From Owenweeksia hongkongensis DSM 17368 (GTDB taxonomy: Bacteria > Bacteroidota > Bacteroidia > Flavobacteriales > Schleiferiaceae), in assembly GCF_000236705.1 (NCBI RefSeq), contig NC_016599.1:1922001-1986000 (forward strand): 64,000 nucleotides of DNA. The letters are read 5' to 3'. Both the position numbers and the translations under genes were made by a program. The notes under the pieces are model-generated. The model was not told the origin of the DNA. It was given only the letters and a program-made list of their open reading frames with translations, and did no database searches. Below, in pieces: positions 1 through 8,871 of the stretch (positions are counted from its first letter, which is position 1; each line of letters starts with the position of its first letter).

Positions 1-572
1 TGATTAGCAGTACGTGCCACACTGGTACCCATTGCATAACCATTGTTTTCTATTACAAACACTACTGGCAATTTCCAAAGCATAGCGAGGTTCAGTGTCT
101 CATGAAAGGCACCTTGACGCACAGCACCGTCACCCATATAGCATAGAGTAACGTGATCATTACCTTGATACTTATCACCAAAAGCAAGACCAGCTCCTAA
201 AGGAATCTGCCCTCCTACGATACCGTGACCACCATAAAAGTGATGCTCTTTAGAAAACATGTGCATTGAGCCACCTTTTCCGTTAGATGTTCCGGTTTTT
301 TTACCAAACATCTCGGCCATTATCTTTCTTGGGTCTTCGCCCAAACCGATTGGCTGCACGTGATTTCTATAGGCGGTTATCATTTTATCGCCCTTATTCA
401 TGGCAAATAATGAACCGGCAAGTACCGCTTCCTGACCATTATATAGGTGCAAGAAACCTCTAATCTTTTGCTGGATGTACATGGCGGAACATTTGTCTTC
501 AAATTTCCTCCACAATAACATATCTTCATACCACTTCAGGTAAACTGCTTTGGTAATTTTCTTTTTTGGCAT
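1..572 (-). CDS. pdhA: Pyruvate dehydrogenase E1 component, alpha subunit (3' end beyond window)
   Basis: This is the N-terminal 190 codons of the thiamine-diphosphate-dependent E1 alpha subunit, which decarboxylates pyruvate in the cytoplasmic pyruvate dehydrogenase complex. The frame reads from an ATG at 572 (MPKKKITKAVYLKWYEDM) to the window edge without a stop. It shows the family hallmarks: YNGQEAV near the start, the SMHMF and GGHGIVGGQ stretch, and the ThDP-binding block GDGAVRQG followed by IENNGYAMGT. The gene is truncated only by the window. It is transcribed in the same direction as porV and porU but is separated from them by a terminator. Identification is firm; the E1 alpha versus branched-chain E1 alpha choice rests on overall motif wording. 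Confidence 0.93.
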   Translation of the reverse strand, partial: MPKKKITKAVYLKWYEDMLLWRKFEDKCSAMYIQQKIRGFLHLYNGQEAVLAGSLFAMNKGDKMITAYRNHVQPIGLGEDPRKIMAEMFGKKTGTSNGKGGSMHMFSKEHHFYGGHGIVGGQIPLGAGLAFGDKYQGNDHVTLCYMGDGAVRQGAFHETLNLAMLWKLPVVFVIENNGYAMGTSVARTAN

Positions 573-908
573 CGTGAATATCGATTAAATAAGTCAGCGG
601 CAAATTTATAATAAAATGTAAGCCGCTATTTTATGATGTGATTTTTCTTAAAATGATCAAATACTGAAGGGCTAAGTTACTTACTTGCAGGTAGATTATA
701 GCACCCAGCATATCTAAAAAAGGATTATCCTTTATAGTCTTTATACCTATACACATCAATAACGGCAGCAAGTATAGCCTAAAAAATGCAGTGCATCAAC
801 AAACTTGCATACTATACCTCAAATAAGCTAGAAACAGAATTGCCCTGAAACAACAAAAGTTCCTCCAGCGAGGAACTTTTGAAATTCTAAACATCCTAAA
901 ATGTAATA
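573..908. other. Intergenic gap between pdhA and porV
   Basis: This 336-base AT-rich gap holds no credible coding frame on either strand. Next to pdhA it contains a -7-like box on the minus strand (TAAATTTG, read at 608-601) that would start pdhA transcription about 20 bases upstream of its ATG. Next to porV it contains the porV terminator at 855-880. In several Flavobacteriia I recall a cytidine deaminase gene (cdd) between porV and pdhA; nothing resembling it is present here. Confidence 0.6.
855..880 (-). terminator. Rho-independent terminator of the porU-porV unit
   Basis: A perfect 11-bp stem (855-865 with 870-880) closes a 4-base loop and ends in a run of T on either strand. It lies 29 bases past the porV stop codon. 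Confidence 0.85.
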
Positions 909-2135
909 TTATTGATCGGAGAAATCCTGAAAATTAAACAGAAGTGAGAAACGTAATGTATTCTCTAACGGACTCCTTACTGTAGCTGAAGCCGGAATCA
1001 AATAAGCAAAATCCAACCCAAATACATTGTACTTGATACCCAATCCCATTGTGAAGTATTGACGACCTCCTTTTTGCTCATCTTCATATTGATAACCTCC
1101 ACGAATTGCAAATTTATCATCATACCAAAATTCTACCCCCACATTTAGCACAACCTCTTCAAGTTCTTCTTTTCCGCCACCGGCTGCATCACTAAAAGAT
1201 GAAAATATTCCTTCAAAGGCACCTACGTCACTATTATCACTTAGTACCTCATCATCAACATCATTTCCATTCAAATCCTGAGGAACTCCGTTTTGTCCTT
1301 CTACCACTGCCGGAGATGGAACCAAAAGCTTATTAACATCCACCAAAAAAGACAAACGATTATACTCATCCAACCTCAAGTGATAACCTCCACCTAAGCG
1401 TAGATTGGTTGGTAAAAAATCGCTTTGCGCTGAATTTCCATAAGATATTTTCGCACCAACGTTAGAGATATCAATACCAAAACTGGCTGACTGCTTCATA
1501 CCACCTTCCATATTATACTCTCTACTTTGGTAATAATAACCTAAATCTGCTGCAAAAGATTGCCCTGGAGCAGCGTCACGATCTTGAAGACCATTGGTAA
1601 GGTCACTAAATATGTAGCGAAGACCAACAGCCAGCGACATTGTTTCACTTAGCTTTAGAGCATAGGCCCCGTTAAGAGTAAATTCATAAGGAGAACCTGT
1701 ACCTAGTGAAGTATTATTCTCGTCTGTAAAGTTGATATCTCCCAAAGAAAAATAGCGCATCGCAAAACCCATCCCTTGATTGTCTCCAATTTTGAAAACA
1801 TAAGATAAATAAGCAAGATTGATATCACTAACTAACTTATTGAGCCAAGGGGTATAACTAAGCGAAAGTGACTTTGTCCCATCTTCAAGAAAGGCAAGCT
1901 TGGCTGGGTTCCAATACAAACTTGCCGCATCGGGTGATGATGCCGCCCCCACATCTCCCATACCTCCGGCACGTGAGTCAGGTGAAACAGCAATAATGGG
2001 AACCGCTGTTGAAATTGTCCGTAGACCATTATAATAATCCTCCTGACCCTCAGCTGAAACATTACCTGGTAGCTGAGCATATAATGAACTTACTGAGCAA
2101 AAAACTCCTACTGTAAGCGCTAGTATCTTTTTCAT
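909..2135 (-). CDS. porV: Type IX secretion system outer-membrane protein PorV
   Basis: PorV is an outer-membrane beta-barrel that shuttles type IX cargo from the translocon to the PorU attachment complex. The 408-residue product has a signal peptide (residues 1-20, ending SLYA) and the characteristic N-terminal block ISTAVPIIAVSPDSRAGGMG followed by SLYWNPAKLAF. Its C-terminus is rich in alternating aromatic residues (LRFSLLFNFQDF), as expected for a barrel. I chose the ATG at 2135 over a TTG one codon earlier. porV lies 50 bases downstream of porU on the same strand, and a minus-strand -7 box at 2161-2154 lies in that gap, so porV can be transcribed alone as well as with porU. Confidence 0.95.
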   Translation of the reverse strand: MKKILALTVGVFCSVSSLYAQLPGNVSAEGQEDYYNGLRTISTAVPIIAVSPDSRAGGMGDVGAASSPDAASLYWNPAKLAFLEDGTKSLSLSYTPWLNKLVSDINLAYLSYVFKIGDNQGMGFAMRYFSLGDINFTDENNTSLGTGSPYEFTLNGAYALKLSETMSLAVGLRYIFSDLTNGLQDRDAAPGQSFAADLGYYYQSREYNMEGGMKQSASFGIDISNVGAKISYGNSAQSDFLPTNLRLGGGYHLRLDEYNRLSFLVDVNKLLVPSPAVVEGQNGVPQDLNGNDVDDEVLSDNSDVGAFEGIFSSFSDAAGGGKEELEEVVLNVGVEFWYDDKFAIRGGYQYEDEQKGGRQYFTMGLGIKYNVFGLDFAYLIPASATVRSPLENTLRFSLLFNFQDFSDQ

Positions 2136-2153
2136 CAAATAAATTTAAAGTGG

Positions 2154-2161
2154 CAAAAGTA
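2154..2161 (-). promoter_or_regulatory. Putative porV -7 box
   Basis: TACTTTTG on the minus strand matches the Bacteroidota TAnnTTTG consensus and lies 18 bases upstream of the porV ATG. No convincing -33 TTG accompanies it. Confidence 0.5.
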
Positions 2162-2185
2162 CTGATTAATCACAATTGGACAGGC

Positions 2186-5100
2186 TTAACGCAAGATTAC
2201 CAATTTTTCGTATTTATCAGCCGAAGAATTATCCAACTGTGACCTTACCTTGACGCGATAAACATACACCCCTTTTCCGATTTTATCACCATAATCATCC
2301 AATCCATTCCAAGTAATTTGATCGGAAACACGATTACCCTGAGAAACAACCAGCTTGTTAATGGTCTTTACCAACTTTCCGGAAACGGTAAAAATCTGCA
2401 CTTGCACTTCTAAAGGTTGATCTGCCCGGTTATGCTCAAACTGAAACTCAGTATATGTGGTAAATGGATTAGGGTAGTTCAAAACACGTTTCAATGCCAT
2501 TTCTTCAGAGTCGGCTACTATAAATTCGGTCTCGGCAAAGGATACATTATTGTGTACATCAAAAACCTCTAGGCTCAAAGTATGGGTCCCCTCTGCTACA
2601 CTATAAAAAGGATAACTCACTTTTCCGGATTGGTAACTATTAAGATCAGCCTCATAATATTCATTAATAATATAGGCCTGGCTTTCATCATTATCAAGTA
2701 CAGCTTTTAGGTTGTGCCCAATTTTATTACCAACTGTATTTATCCCTGATGAATCTGAAATAATAGCGTACAGCTCTGGGTTTTCATCTGTAACACCTCC
2801 ACGCACAAAGCTTTCATCATTAATATAAAGCTCCACAATCGGGCCTTCATCATCAGCCACCGGATTTTCATTAAATCCACCTACAAGTATTGTGTCAAAA
2901 GAACCTCCAGCATCGCTAACACCGTTATCCGCATACAGACTTATCTTACCAAAACCATATTGGAATGAAATATCTTTTGGTACAATGAACTCAAAACTAA
3001 ACTCACCTTTCTTTACCTCTACTTTACCTTTATAAAGGAGGCTATTTTGTAACTCAAACGGAATTGGGCTTCCTATTCCATCATTTACCAAAGTTTCTTT
3101 ATCAGTAGGTTTATCATATACCGATATGCTTGTAATTCCATCAAACGAGTCGATTAGTTGACCCGAAAAATCATTTACCTGTCCTGAAATTTTAACTTTA
3201 CTCAAAGCCTTTAATGTATCAAGTCCTCCTGCAGAAACCGAAACACCGTTCACCTCATTCACTTGCATTCTATAGTAAGGTATAGCCAACCTCACTGCGG
3301 GATCACCAATGAGTGAAAACTTCAATCTAGTTCCATCATTCTTAAGTTCATTTTTTGCTGTCATCACAATTTCACCCAAAGTTTTAGGCTGATTATTAGG
3401 CCTTTCAAAGGCTGTGATAAATACTTCTTCATTAAGATTGACAGCTGACTGAGCACCAACTACCCTTGTGGTTGACAAAAGAGCTATGGCACCACCATTA
3501 GCATTGAATGCAAGTTGCTCACCTGCCGACACCCTTTTTGGGTCATCGAGTCTGGTAAACTCACAAGTAATGGTCATAAACAATGATAAGGCATCAAAAT
3601 TTGTCCAACTATTCACATCTTGTAAACCAAGCAACTTTTCTGAGGTCAAACCAATTTCTCCACCATGACCAATATAATTTGTCACCAAGCATCCCTGCTG
3701 CACCTTTCTAAACATATCGTCATGCGCTTCTGGGTAAGATTCACCACCTGTGGTACTTATTTGCTTATACGAATCTGTATATATCTTCTCCACATTCAAA
3801 GCAGGATTGATACCTGTAATGATGTCTTCAAAATTTTCTGAATTCGTAACAAACATCCCTTCCCAGTTATCCTCATCATCCAGATCATCCGCCATCATTA
3901 AAATTTTGTTTCTCCAGTTACCGAATCGATTTGCTCCAGTAGTATAATTAATGATCTTATCTACAGCAGAATTTGCCTGACCTGTGGTTTCGCACGGAAT
4001 CCGGCCTACACCAATTTCCAGTGTTTGTCCGGTGAGACTACCTATGCTACCATTTCCTCCTTCATTCATGCTCAGCAAACCAAAATAATCATCGGTAATA
4101 CTAGATAGCTCCAAATTATATGAAGCCGTAGACTCCCATATAGGAATGTAATTATTGTTGTTAGATATTCTATCCTTGTAATCATAAGATGCATCACCAA
4201 ATAATAATAGATATCTGAAATCCACATTTGCCGCTTGAGCATTATCATACATTAGCTTCGAAAAATCACGTATAGCAGTGATATCCTGCCCACCGCTCGA
4301 AAACTCATTATACACTTCGTTTATGGTTACAACCTTAGTTTCAATTCCATCATTATTGGTATGGAAATCTGCTAACCTATTAGCCGCAGTCAAAAATTTA
4401 GGGTGTGTAATGATTATCATCTCGGGAGGAGCCATACTGTGTAAGTTTTGAACTGGCACCGAACCTACAAACTCGGGCTCCGGAAAATTCACTCCAGAAA
4501 AAGCCACATACTCTTCCAGCTCCACCGCGTTATCTTTGAAGGATAGTATTGTGCCATTGTTGCTAACAGGCATTTCTACTACATTATTATGCTCAGTAAC
4601 TTTCCAAACGACCATTGCATTTGGGGCTTGACTGATTGTGAATTCAGCAACTGCTGTTGGCGAAACCACATTCATATCCCTAAACAAAATTGGAACGCCA
4701 CCATAAGTTAGATTTCTTCTACACTGAATTTCTATAAAATCAAGCCACGCCACAGCCGATGGGTTCATGGAATTATCATAGGTAAGTTGTACTGTGAAAC
4801 CATTTGCGTTTCCTGTAAAGTTGAAATTCCTAATCGAATCTGTTACTTGTACGTAATTAGACGTTTTCGAAGTTCCATATTGATTAAAGCGCAAGTTTTG
4901 CAATTGCTGATTGCCAATTTGTGTCCGCATTATTGTATTAGAAGAAGATGCCCTAGCGGCTGCCTGTACGCGCAAACGCACGGGTGAGTTTTTATCCATA
5001 TTAAGAAATGAAAAGCCATATCCTTTGGTAAGTTCTACATCAAAAATATCGCCCAGCCACTGCCTCCCAGTTCCTACTAAGTTATAAGTTTCACTCTCTC

Positions 5101-6019
5101 TAAAATCGTAATCGTCATAGCTGGTACTTTGCACAGTGGCTGAAGCAGTAATAGCTGGCGCAACAGGCACTGCTTTCCCAACTCCATTTTTCACAGAAAT
5201 GAAATAAAAATTAACATCCCGATAAATATTTGTTTGGTGTGTAAACACACCTGCCGCTAGATTAGCATCCCATTGGTGAGCACCCTTGGCATAAAACACG
5301 GCATAATCATTACCGTTAAACATACCGTCATTATTCAGGTCATATATTTTTAAAGGTACATCCTGCAAATCATTTGGCCTCGATACTGAATTTTGCTCCG
5401 GCAGCATCCCTGTACCATTTCCCACTATCCGAAGTGAATTAACGCTAACCTGAGATGTAGCGATACCATTAGAAACCAAAAATGCGGGAGTGATTTTAAA
5501 CAAGCCTGTCTTATTGACCGACATCTTGAACCAACCCTCACCACTTAGCACAGAAGATGCCATGGCAGTAGATTTTCGAAAAGCACTGGAAGAAACCCTT
5601 TCTACAGGCCTTAGCTCCATACTATAAGAAACCACCTTTTGTACTTTTCCGTTTCGTAAAACGTATGGATAAAAGCAAACAGAAGCATGGCCTACCCCAT
5701 TAGTAGCACCCAAATGTGTTTCTACCTTTGGAGTTTCAGGAAGTTCCATTTCACTACGGATCATTCTAGCCTCAGCAGCCCCAATCTCCTTATATGTAAA
5801 TGAAATATTCGAAGCTTCAGATTTGAGTATATTATTAGAAATATTGATCTGCTCGCAATGTTTTGGAATATCAATACCAGCATCATAGGCTGTATTATTG
5901 GGTTTGATTCCATCCCATTCAATATTTCCAGAAAGTACCTGCTGAGCTTGAGATACAAAAAATCCACACATTAGCAGCGTTATAGTAAGTAGCGATATTT
6001 TTGTTTTAAGGTGCATCAT
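2186..6019 (-). CDS. porU: Type IX secretion system C-terminal signal peptidase PorU
   Basis: PorU is the gingipain-like (peptidase C25 family) surface transpeptidase that removes the C-terminal sorting domain of type IX cargo and attaches the product to the cell surface. The 1,277-residue protein has an N-terminal signal peptide (cleavage near residue 25, SQA). The C25 domain covers roughly residues 530-930. It holds the catalytic pair His785 in NYIGHGGE and Cys819 in MTITCEFTRLDDP. The C-terminus is itself a sorting-like domain (YPNPFTTYTEFQF, then WNGLDDYGDKIGKGVYVYRV), as in known PorU proteins. Two consecutive ATG codons (6019 and 6016) could both start it. It precedes porV in a two-gene unit and is divergent from the PorP/SprF-like gene. 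Confidence 0.95.
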   Translation of the reverse strand: MMHLKTKISLLTITLLMCGFFVSQAQQVLSGNIEWDGIKPNNTAYDAGIDIPKHCEQINISNNILKSEASNISFTYKEIGAAEARMIRSEMELPETPKVETHLGATNGVGHASVCFYPYVLRNGKVQKVVSYSMELRPVERVSSSAFRKSTAMASSVLSGEGWFKMSVNKTGLFKITPAFLVSNGIATSQVSVNSLRIVGNGTGMLPEQNSVSRPNDLQDVPLKIYDLNNDGMFNGNDYAVFYAKGAHQWDANLAAGVFTHQTNIYRDVNFYFISVKNGVGKAVPVAPAITASATVQSTSYDDYDFRESETYNLVGTGRQWLGDIFDVELTKGYGFSFLNMDKNSPVRLRVQAAARASSSNTIMRTQIGNQQLQNLRFNQYGTSKTSNYVQVTDSIRNFNFTGNANGFTVQLTYDNSMNPSAVAWLDFIEIQCRRNLTYGGVPILFRDMNVVSPTAVAEFTISQAPNAMVVWKVTEHNNVVEMPVSNNGTILSFKDNAVELEEYVAFSGVNFPEPEFVGSVPVQNLHSMAPPEMIIITHPKFLTAANRLADFHTNNDGIETKVVTINEVYNEFSSGGQDITAIRDFSKLMYDNAQAANVDFRYLLLFGDASYDYKDRISNNNNYIPIWESTASYNLELSSITDDYFGLLSMNEGGNGSIGSLTGQTLEIGVGRIPCETTGQANSAVDKIINYTTGANRFGNWRNKILMMADDLDDEDNWEGMFVTNSENFEDIITGINPALNVEKIYTDSYKQISTTGGESYPEAHDDMFRKVQQGCLVTNYIGHGGEIGLTSEKLLGLQDVNSWTNFDALSLFMTITCEFTRLDDPKRVSAGEQLAFNANGGAIALLSTTRVVGAQSAVNLNEEVFITAFERPNNQPKTLGEIVMTAKNELKNDGTRLKFSLIGDPAVRLAIPYYRMQVNEVNGVSVSAGGLDTLKALSKVKISGQVNDFSGQLIDSFDGITSISVYDKPTDKETLVNDGIGSPIPFELQNSLLYKGKVEVKKGEFSFEFIVPKDISFQYGFGKISLYADNGVSDAGGSFDTILVGGFNENPVADDEGPIVELYINDESFVRGGVTDENPELYAIISDSSGINTVGNKIGHNLKAVLDNDESQAYIINEYYEADLNSYQSGKVSYPFYSVAEGTHTLSLEVFDVHNNVSFAETEFIVADSEEMALKRVLNYPNPFTTYTEFQFEHNRADQPLEVQVQIFTVSGKLVKTINKLVVSQGNRVSDQITWNGLDDYGDKIGKGVYVYRVKVRSQLDNSSADKYEKLVILR

Positions 6020-6054
6020 ATTATTTAAGGTCTGCCAAACAAACGCGTTTTTCG

Positions 6055-6062
6055 CAAAAGTA
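6055..6062 (-). promoter_or_regulatory. Putative porU -7 box
   Basis: TACTTTTG on the minus strand, 35 bases upstream of the porU ATG, matches TAnnTTTG and predicts a leader of about 28 bases. It lies in the divergent region between porU and the PorP/SprF-like gene. Confidence 0.5.
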
Positions 6063-6231
6063 TTATTAAGAATAAAGTAACCCTACAATAAGAATGATTA
6101 AACGCAATTTTAACTTGTTGTAAGCGGTATTTGATAAAAAATACCATATTTGTAATTATAATAGGACAGCCCATAATTGTGGCATTTAGTCTAATTATTT
6201 GTATCATTGTCATTTGAAACTCCTAGTAAGG

Positions 6232-7215
6232 ATGAAGAATATAAAACTAACTCTTTTGGCTATCACCATACTGAGTACGTGCAGTTTGCTACGTGCTCAG
6301 GACCCTCATTTTAGCCAATATTACTCAAATCCACTGTACCTAAACCCGGCATTTGCAGGTTCTAATATTTGCCCAAGAGCTTCATTAAATTACCGAAATC
6401 AATACCCAGTACTTGACGTTTTTCAAACTTATTCCGCTTCTTATGATCAATATGTGGATGGACTAAATGGAGGTATTGGTGTGCTTGTAATGCGTGATGA
6501 AGCAGGTGGAGGAGCTTTGTCTACAACAGAGGCAAGCCTTATTTACTCTTACCATCTTAAGGTAAGTCGAAAATTCACATTACTAGCAGGGTTCCAAGGA
6601 ACTTTTCGTCAGCGTGCTATAAACTGGGACAACCTAACTTTCCCTGATCAAATTGATCCTTATTATGGTTTTGTACTCGAAACTGCACAAAGACCACCAG
6701 GTAGTGATATCGCTACAAACCTAGATGTAAGTGCCGGAATACTTGGTTTTACAGAGAAATTCTATTTCGGAGCAAGTTTTCATCACCTTACTCAACCAGA
6801 TGAAGCTTTCTTTCAAGATGGAAAACTTCCATTAAAAATATCAGGTCAAGCTGGATTCACCATTCCATTAGGCCGTCAGCGCATTCACAATGAACTACAG
6901 AATTACCTGATTCCTAATGTAGTATATCAGCGTCAAGGCACTTTTGATCAAATGACCCTGAGTACTGCTTTTAGCCGTGGCCCCATTAGTGGAGGTCTTG
7001 GTTTCAGAACCAGTACTGCAAACCCGGATGCTGTAGTAGTTTTACTAGGCTACGCTCCCACCGAGGGTGCTTGGAAAATAGGCTATAGCTATGATATTAC
7101 AATCTCATCTGCAGCCAATTCTTTGGGCGGTGCTCATGAAGTTTCTCTTGGCTACAACTTCCCTTGCAGGGTGAGAAAGAAGAGAAACGAGGCAATAAAA
7201 TGTCCTAAATTCTAG
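6232..7215 (+). CDS. Type IX secretion outer-membrane protein, PorP/SprF family
   Basis: Members of this family are outer-membrane beta-barrels. In Flavobacterium johnsoniae SprF-like proteins are needed to secrete partner proteins with type B sorting domains. The 327-residue product has a signal peptide ending LLRAQ, followed directly by the family signature DPHFSQYYSNPLYLNPAFAG. The rest is glycine and aromatic rich, with alternating strands. The ATG at 6232 follows AGTAAGG and gives a clean signal peptide; an upstream TTG would add 11 unsupported residues. It sits 37 bases upstream of gldJ on the same strand. A type B cargo gene is present 25 kb away (32706-36032), but a functional pairing is only inference. 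Confidence 0.88.
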   Translation: MKNIKLTLLAITILSTCSLLRAQDPHFSQYYSNPLYLNPAFAGSNICPRASLNYRNQYPVLDVFQTYSASYDQYVDGLNGGIGVLVMRDEAGGGALSTTEASLIYSYHLKVSRKFTLLAGFQGTFRQRAINWDNLTFPDQIDPYYGFVLETAQRPPGSDIATNLDVSAGILGFTEKFYFGASFHHLTQPDEAFFQDGKLPLKISGQAGFTIPLGRQRIHNELQNYLIPNVVYQRQGTFDQMTLSTAFSRGPISGGLGFRTSTANPDAVVVLLGYAPTEGAWKIGYSYDITISSAANSLGGAHEVSLGYNFPCRVRKKRNEAIKCPKF

Positions 7216-7220
7216 TTTTG
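7213..7220 (+). promoter_or_regulatory. Putative gldJ -7 box
   Basis: TAGTTTTG overlaps the stop codon of the PorP/SprF-like gene and lies 32 bases before the gldJ ATG. It matches TAnnTTTG, so gldJ may have its own promoter besides read-through. Confidence 0.4.
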
Positions 7221-7252
7221 AAAACTACTCGATAACGATTTTATAAAGAGTT

Positions 7253-8839
7253 ATGAAAAAAACAATCCATACAAATTTATCATTAGCAGCGCTTTCGCTA
7301 GCTTCGATAGTTACCTTTTCTTCCTGTAAAGAAAAAAGTAACTCAACTGGTTGGAACTATAACGACAAAGACAACGGAGGCTTTTCACTTGTAGACTTTA
7401 AAGGTCAAGTGACTGGCCCTGGTCTTGTGTTTGTTGAAGGTGGTACTTTCACCATGGGCCGAGTAGAAGAGGACTTTTACAAGGACTGGAATAATGTACC
7501 TAGACAAGTATCTGTTTCATCTTTTTACATGGATGAAAACGAGGTTACCAATTTGGATTATATGGAATATCTATACTGGTTAGATCGTGTATTTGATCGT
7601 GATTACTACCCAGAAATTTATACCAGCGCCCTTCCAGATACATTGGTATGGAGAGATGAGCTATCATATAACGAGGCCATGGTAGAAAACTACCTTCGTT
7701 ATCCTGCTTACAGGTTTTACCCTGTAGTAGGTGTAAGTTGGATTCAAGCTATGAAATTTTGCTCATGGAGAACAGATCGTGTGAATGAGCAGATCTTGAT
7801 CAACGAAGGTGTATTTAATGAGTTTCCTGACCAACAAGATGCTGATCACTTTAACACCGAAACATACCTATATCGCCCTGGCGACTATACTCAGCAAAAC
7901 AAAAAAGGTCTTCCTGACAATGACCCAAATAGTCAATATGGCAAAGAAGGTCGTCCGGTAAAAAGAACTGATGGTATTCTTTTACCAAAATATAGACTAC
8001 CAACAGAAGCTGAGTGGGAATATGCTGCTTACGGAAACTCTGGACATCGTGTATATAACCGTACCACTGATGGTAATAAATATACTTGGGATGGTAGTTC
8101 AATGCGCAACCCTGACAAGAAGCACCGTGGAGACATGCTTGCTAACTTTAAGAGAGGCAGAGGAGATATGGCCGGTGTTGGTGGCTGGTTGAATGACCAA
8201 GCTCATTATACAATGCAGGTTAAGTTTTATCCTCCAAACGATTATGGTTTATATGATATGGCTGGTAATGTTTCTGAGTGGGTGCTCGATGTTTACCGTC
8301 CACTTTCACCTGAAGATGTGACCGACTTGAACCCTTACCGTGGAAATCAGTTTACTGTTTACGATGACAACTATCAAGATATTGGTGCCTTAGAAGTACT
8401 TCAGGAGCCACAGTACAATAGTGATAGTGATATTGTAAGACTACCAGGAGAGCTACCTATTCGTGCCGTAACCGAAGAAGAAAACCTAAATAGAAGGAAT
8501 TATCAAAAATCAGATTACAGAGATCATCTTGATGGTGATAAGCAATCTTCTATTTACTATGATCAAGATGTGGAAGAAGGCGAAGCAATGATGTATGACT
8601 ACGCCCAAACTACTTTGATTGGAAACACCACCCGTGTATATAAAGGGGGTAGTTGGAAAGATAGAGCTTACTGGCTAAGCCCAGGTACAAGAAGATACCT
8701 TGAAGAAGATCAATCAACTGACGACATCGGCTTCCGTTGTGCAATGGATAGACTTGGTTTCCAAAACCCAAGCGAGAAGAGAGAGAAAGAGCACACCGCT
8801 CCTAAACGTGATAAGTTTAAACGTCACGAGTATAACTAA
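7253..8839 (+). CDS. gldJ: Gliding motility lipoprotein GldJ
   Basis: GldJ is a lipoprotein required for gliding motility and for stability of the type IX machinery in F. johnsoniae. The 528-residue product has a lipoprotein signal peptide with lipobox TFSSC (acyl Cys near residue 25). It carries a formylglycine-generating-enzyme-like (FGE-sulfatase) fold seen in VFVEGGTFTMG, MDENEVTNLDYMEY, YRLPTEAEWEYAA, YDMAGNVSEWV and YKGGSWKDRAYWLSPGTRR. The conserved motifs and length fit GldJ better than GldK because of the long insertions between FGE blocks and the genomic link with porU/porV. It ends in a basic tail and is followed by a strong terminator that abuts murF. Confidence 0.93.
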   Translation: MKKTIHTNLSLAALSLASIVTFSSCKEKSNSTGWNYNDKDNGGFSLVDFKGQVTGPGLVFVEGGTFTMGRVEEDFYKDWNNVPRQVSVSSFYMDENEVTNLDYMEYLYWLDRVFDRDYYPEIYTSALPDTLVWRDELSYNEAMVENYLRYPAYRFYPVVGVSWIQAMKFCSWRTDRVNEQILINEGVFNEFPDQQDADHFNTETYLYRPGDYTQQNKKGLPDNDPNSQYGKEGRPVKRTDGILLPKYRLPTEAEWEYAAYGNSGHRVYNRTTDGNKYTWDGSSMRNPDKKHRGDMLANFKRGRGDMAGVGGWLNDQAHYTMQVKFYPPNDYGLYDMAGNVSEWVLDVYRPLSPEDVTDLNPYRGNQFTVYDDNYQDIGALEVLQEPQYNSDSDIVRLPGELPIRAVTEEENLNRRNYQKSDYRDHLDGDKQSSIYYDQDVEEGEAMMYDYAQTTLIGNTTRVYKGGSWKDRAYWLSPGTRRYLEEDQSTDDIGFRCAMDRLGFQNPSEKREKEHTAPKRDKFKRHEYN

Positions 8840-8846
8840 AAATTTC

Positions 8847-8871
8847 AGCCCCGTTTTTACGGGGCTTTTTT
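8847..8871 (+). terminator. Terminator after gldJ, abutting the murF start codon
   Basis: A GC stem (8848-8853 AGCCCCG-type half with 8860-8865) closes a 6-base loop and is followed by six T at 8866-8871. The murF ATG begins at 8872, so the T tract touches the start codon. Confidence 0.85.
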
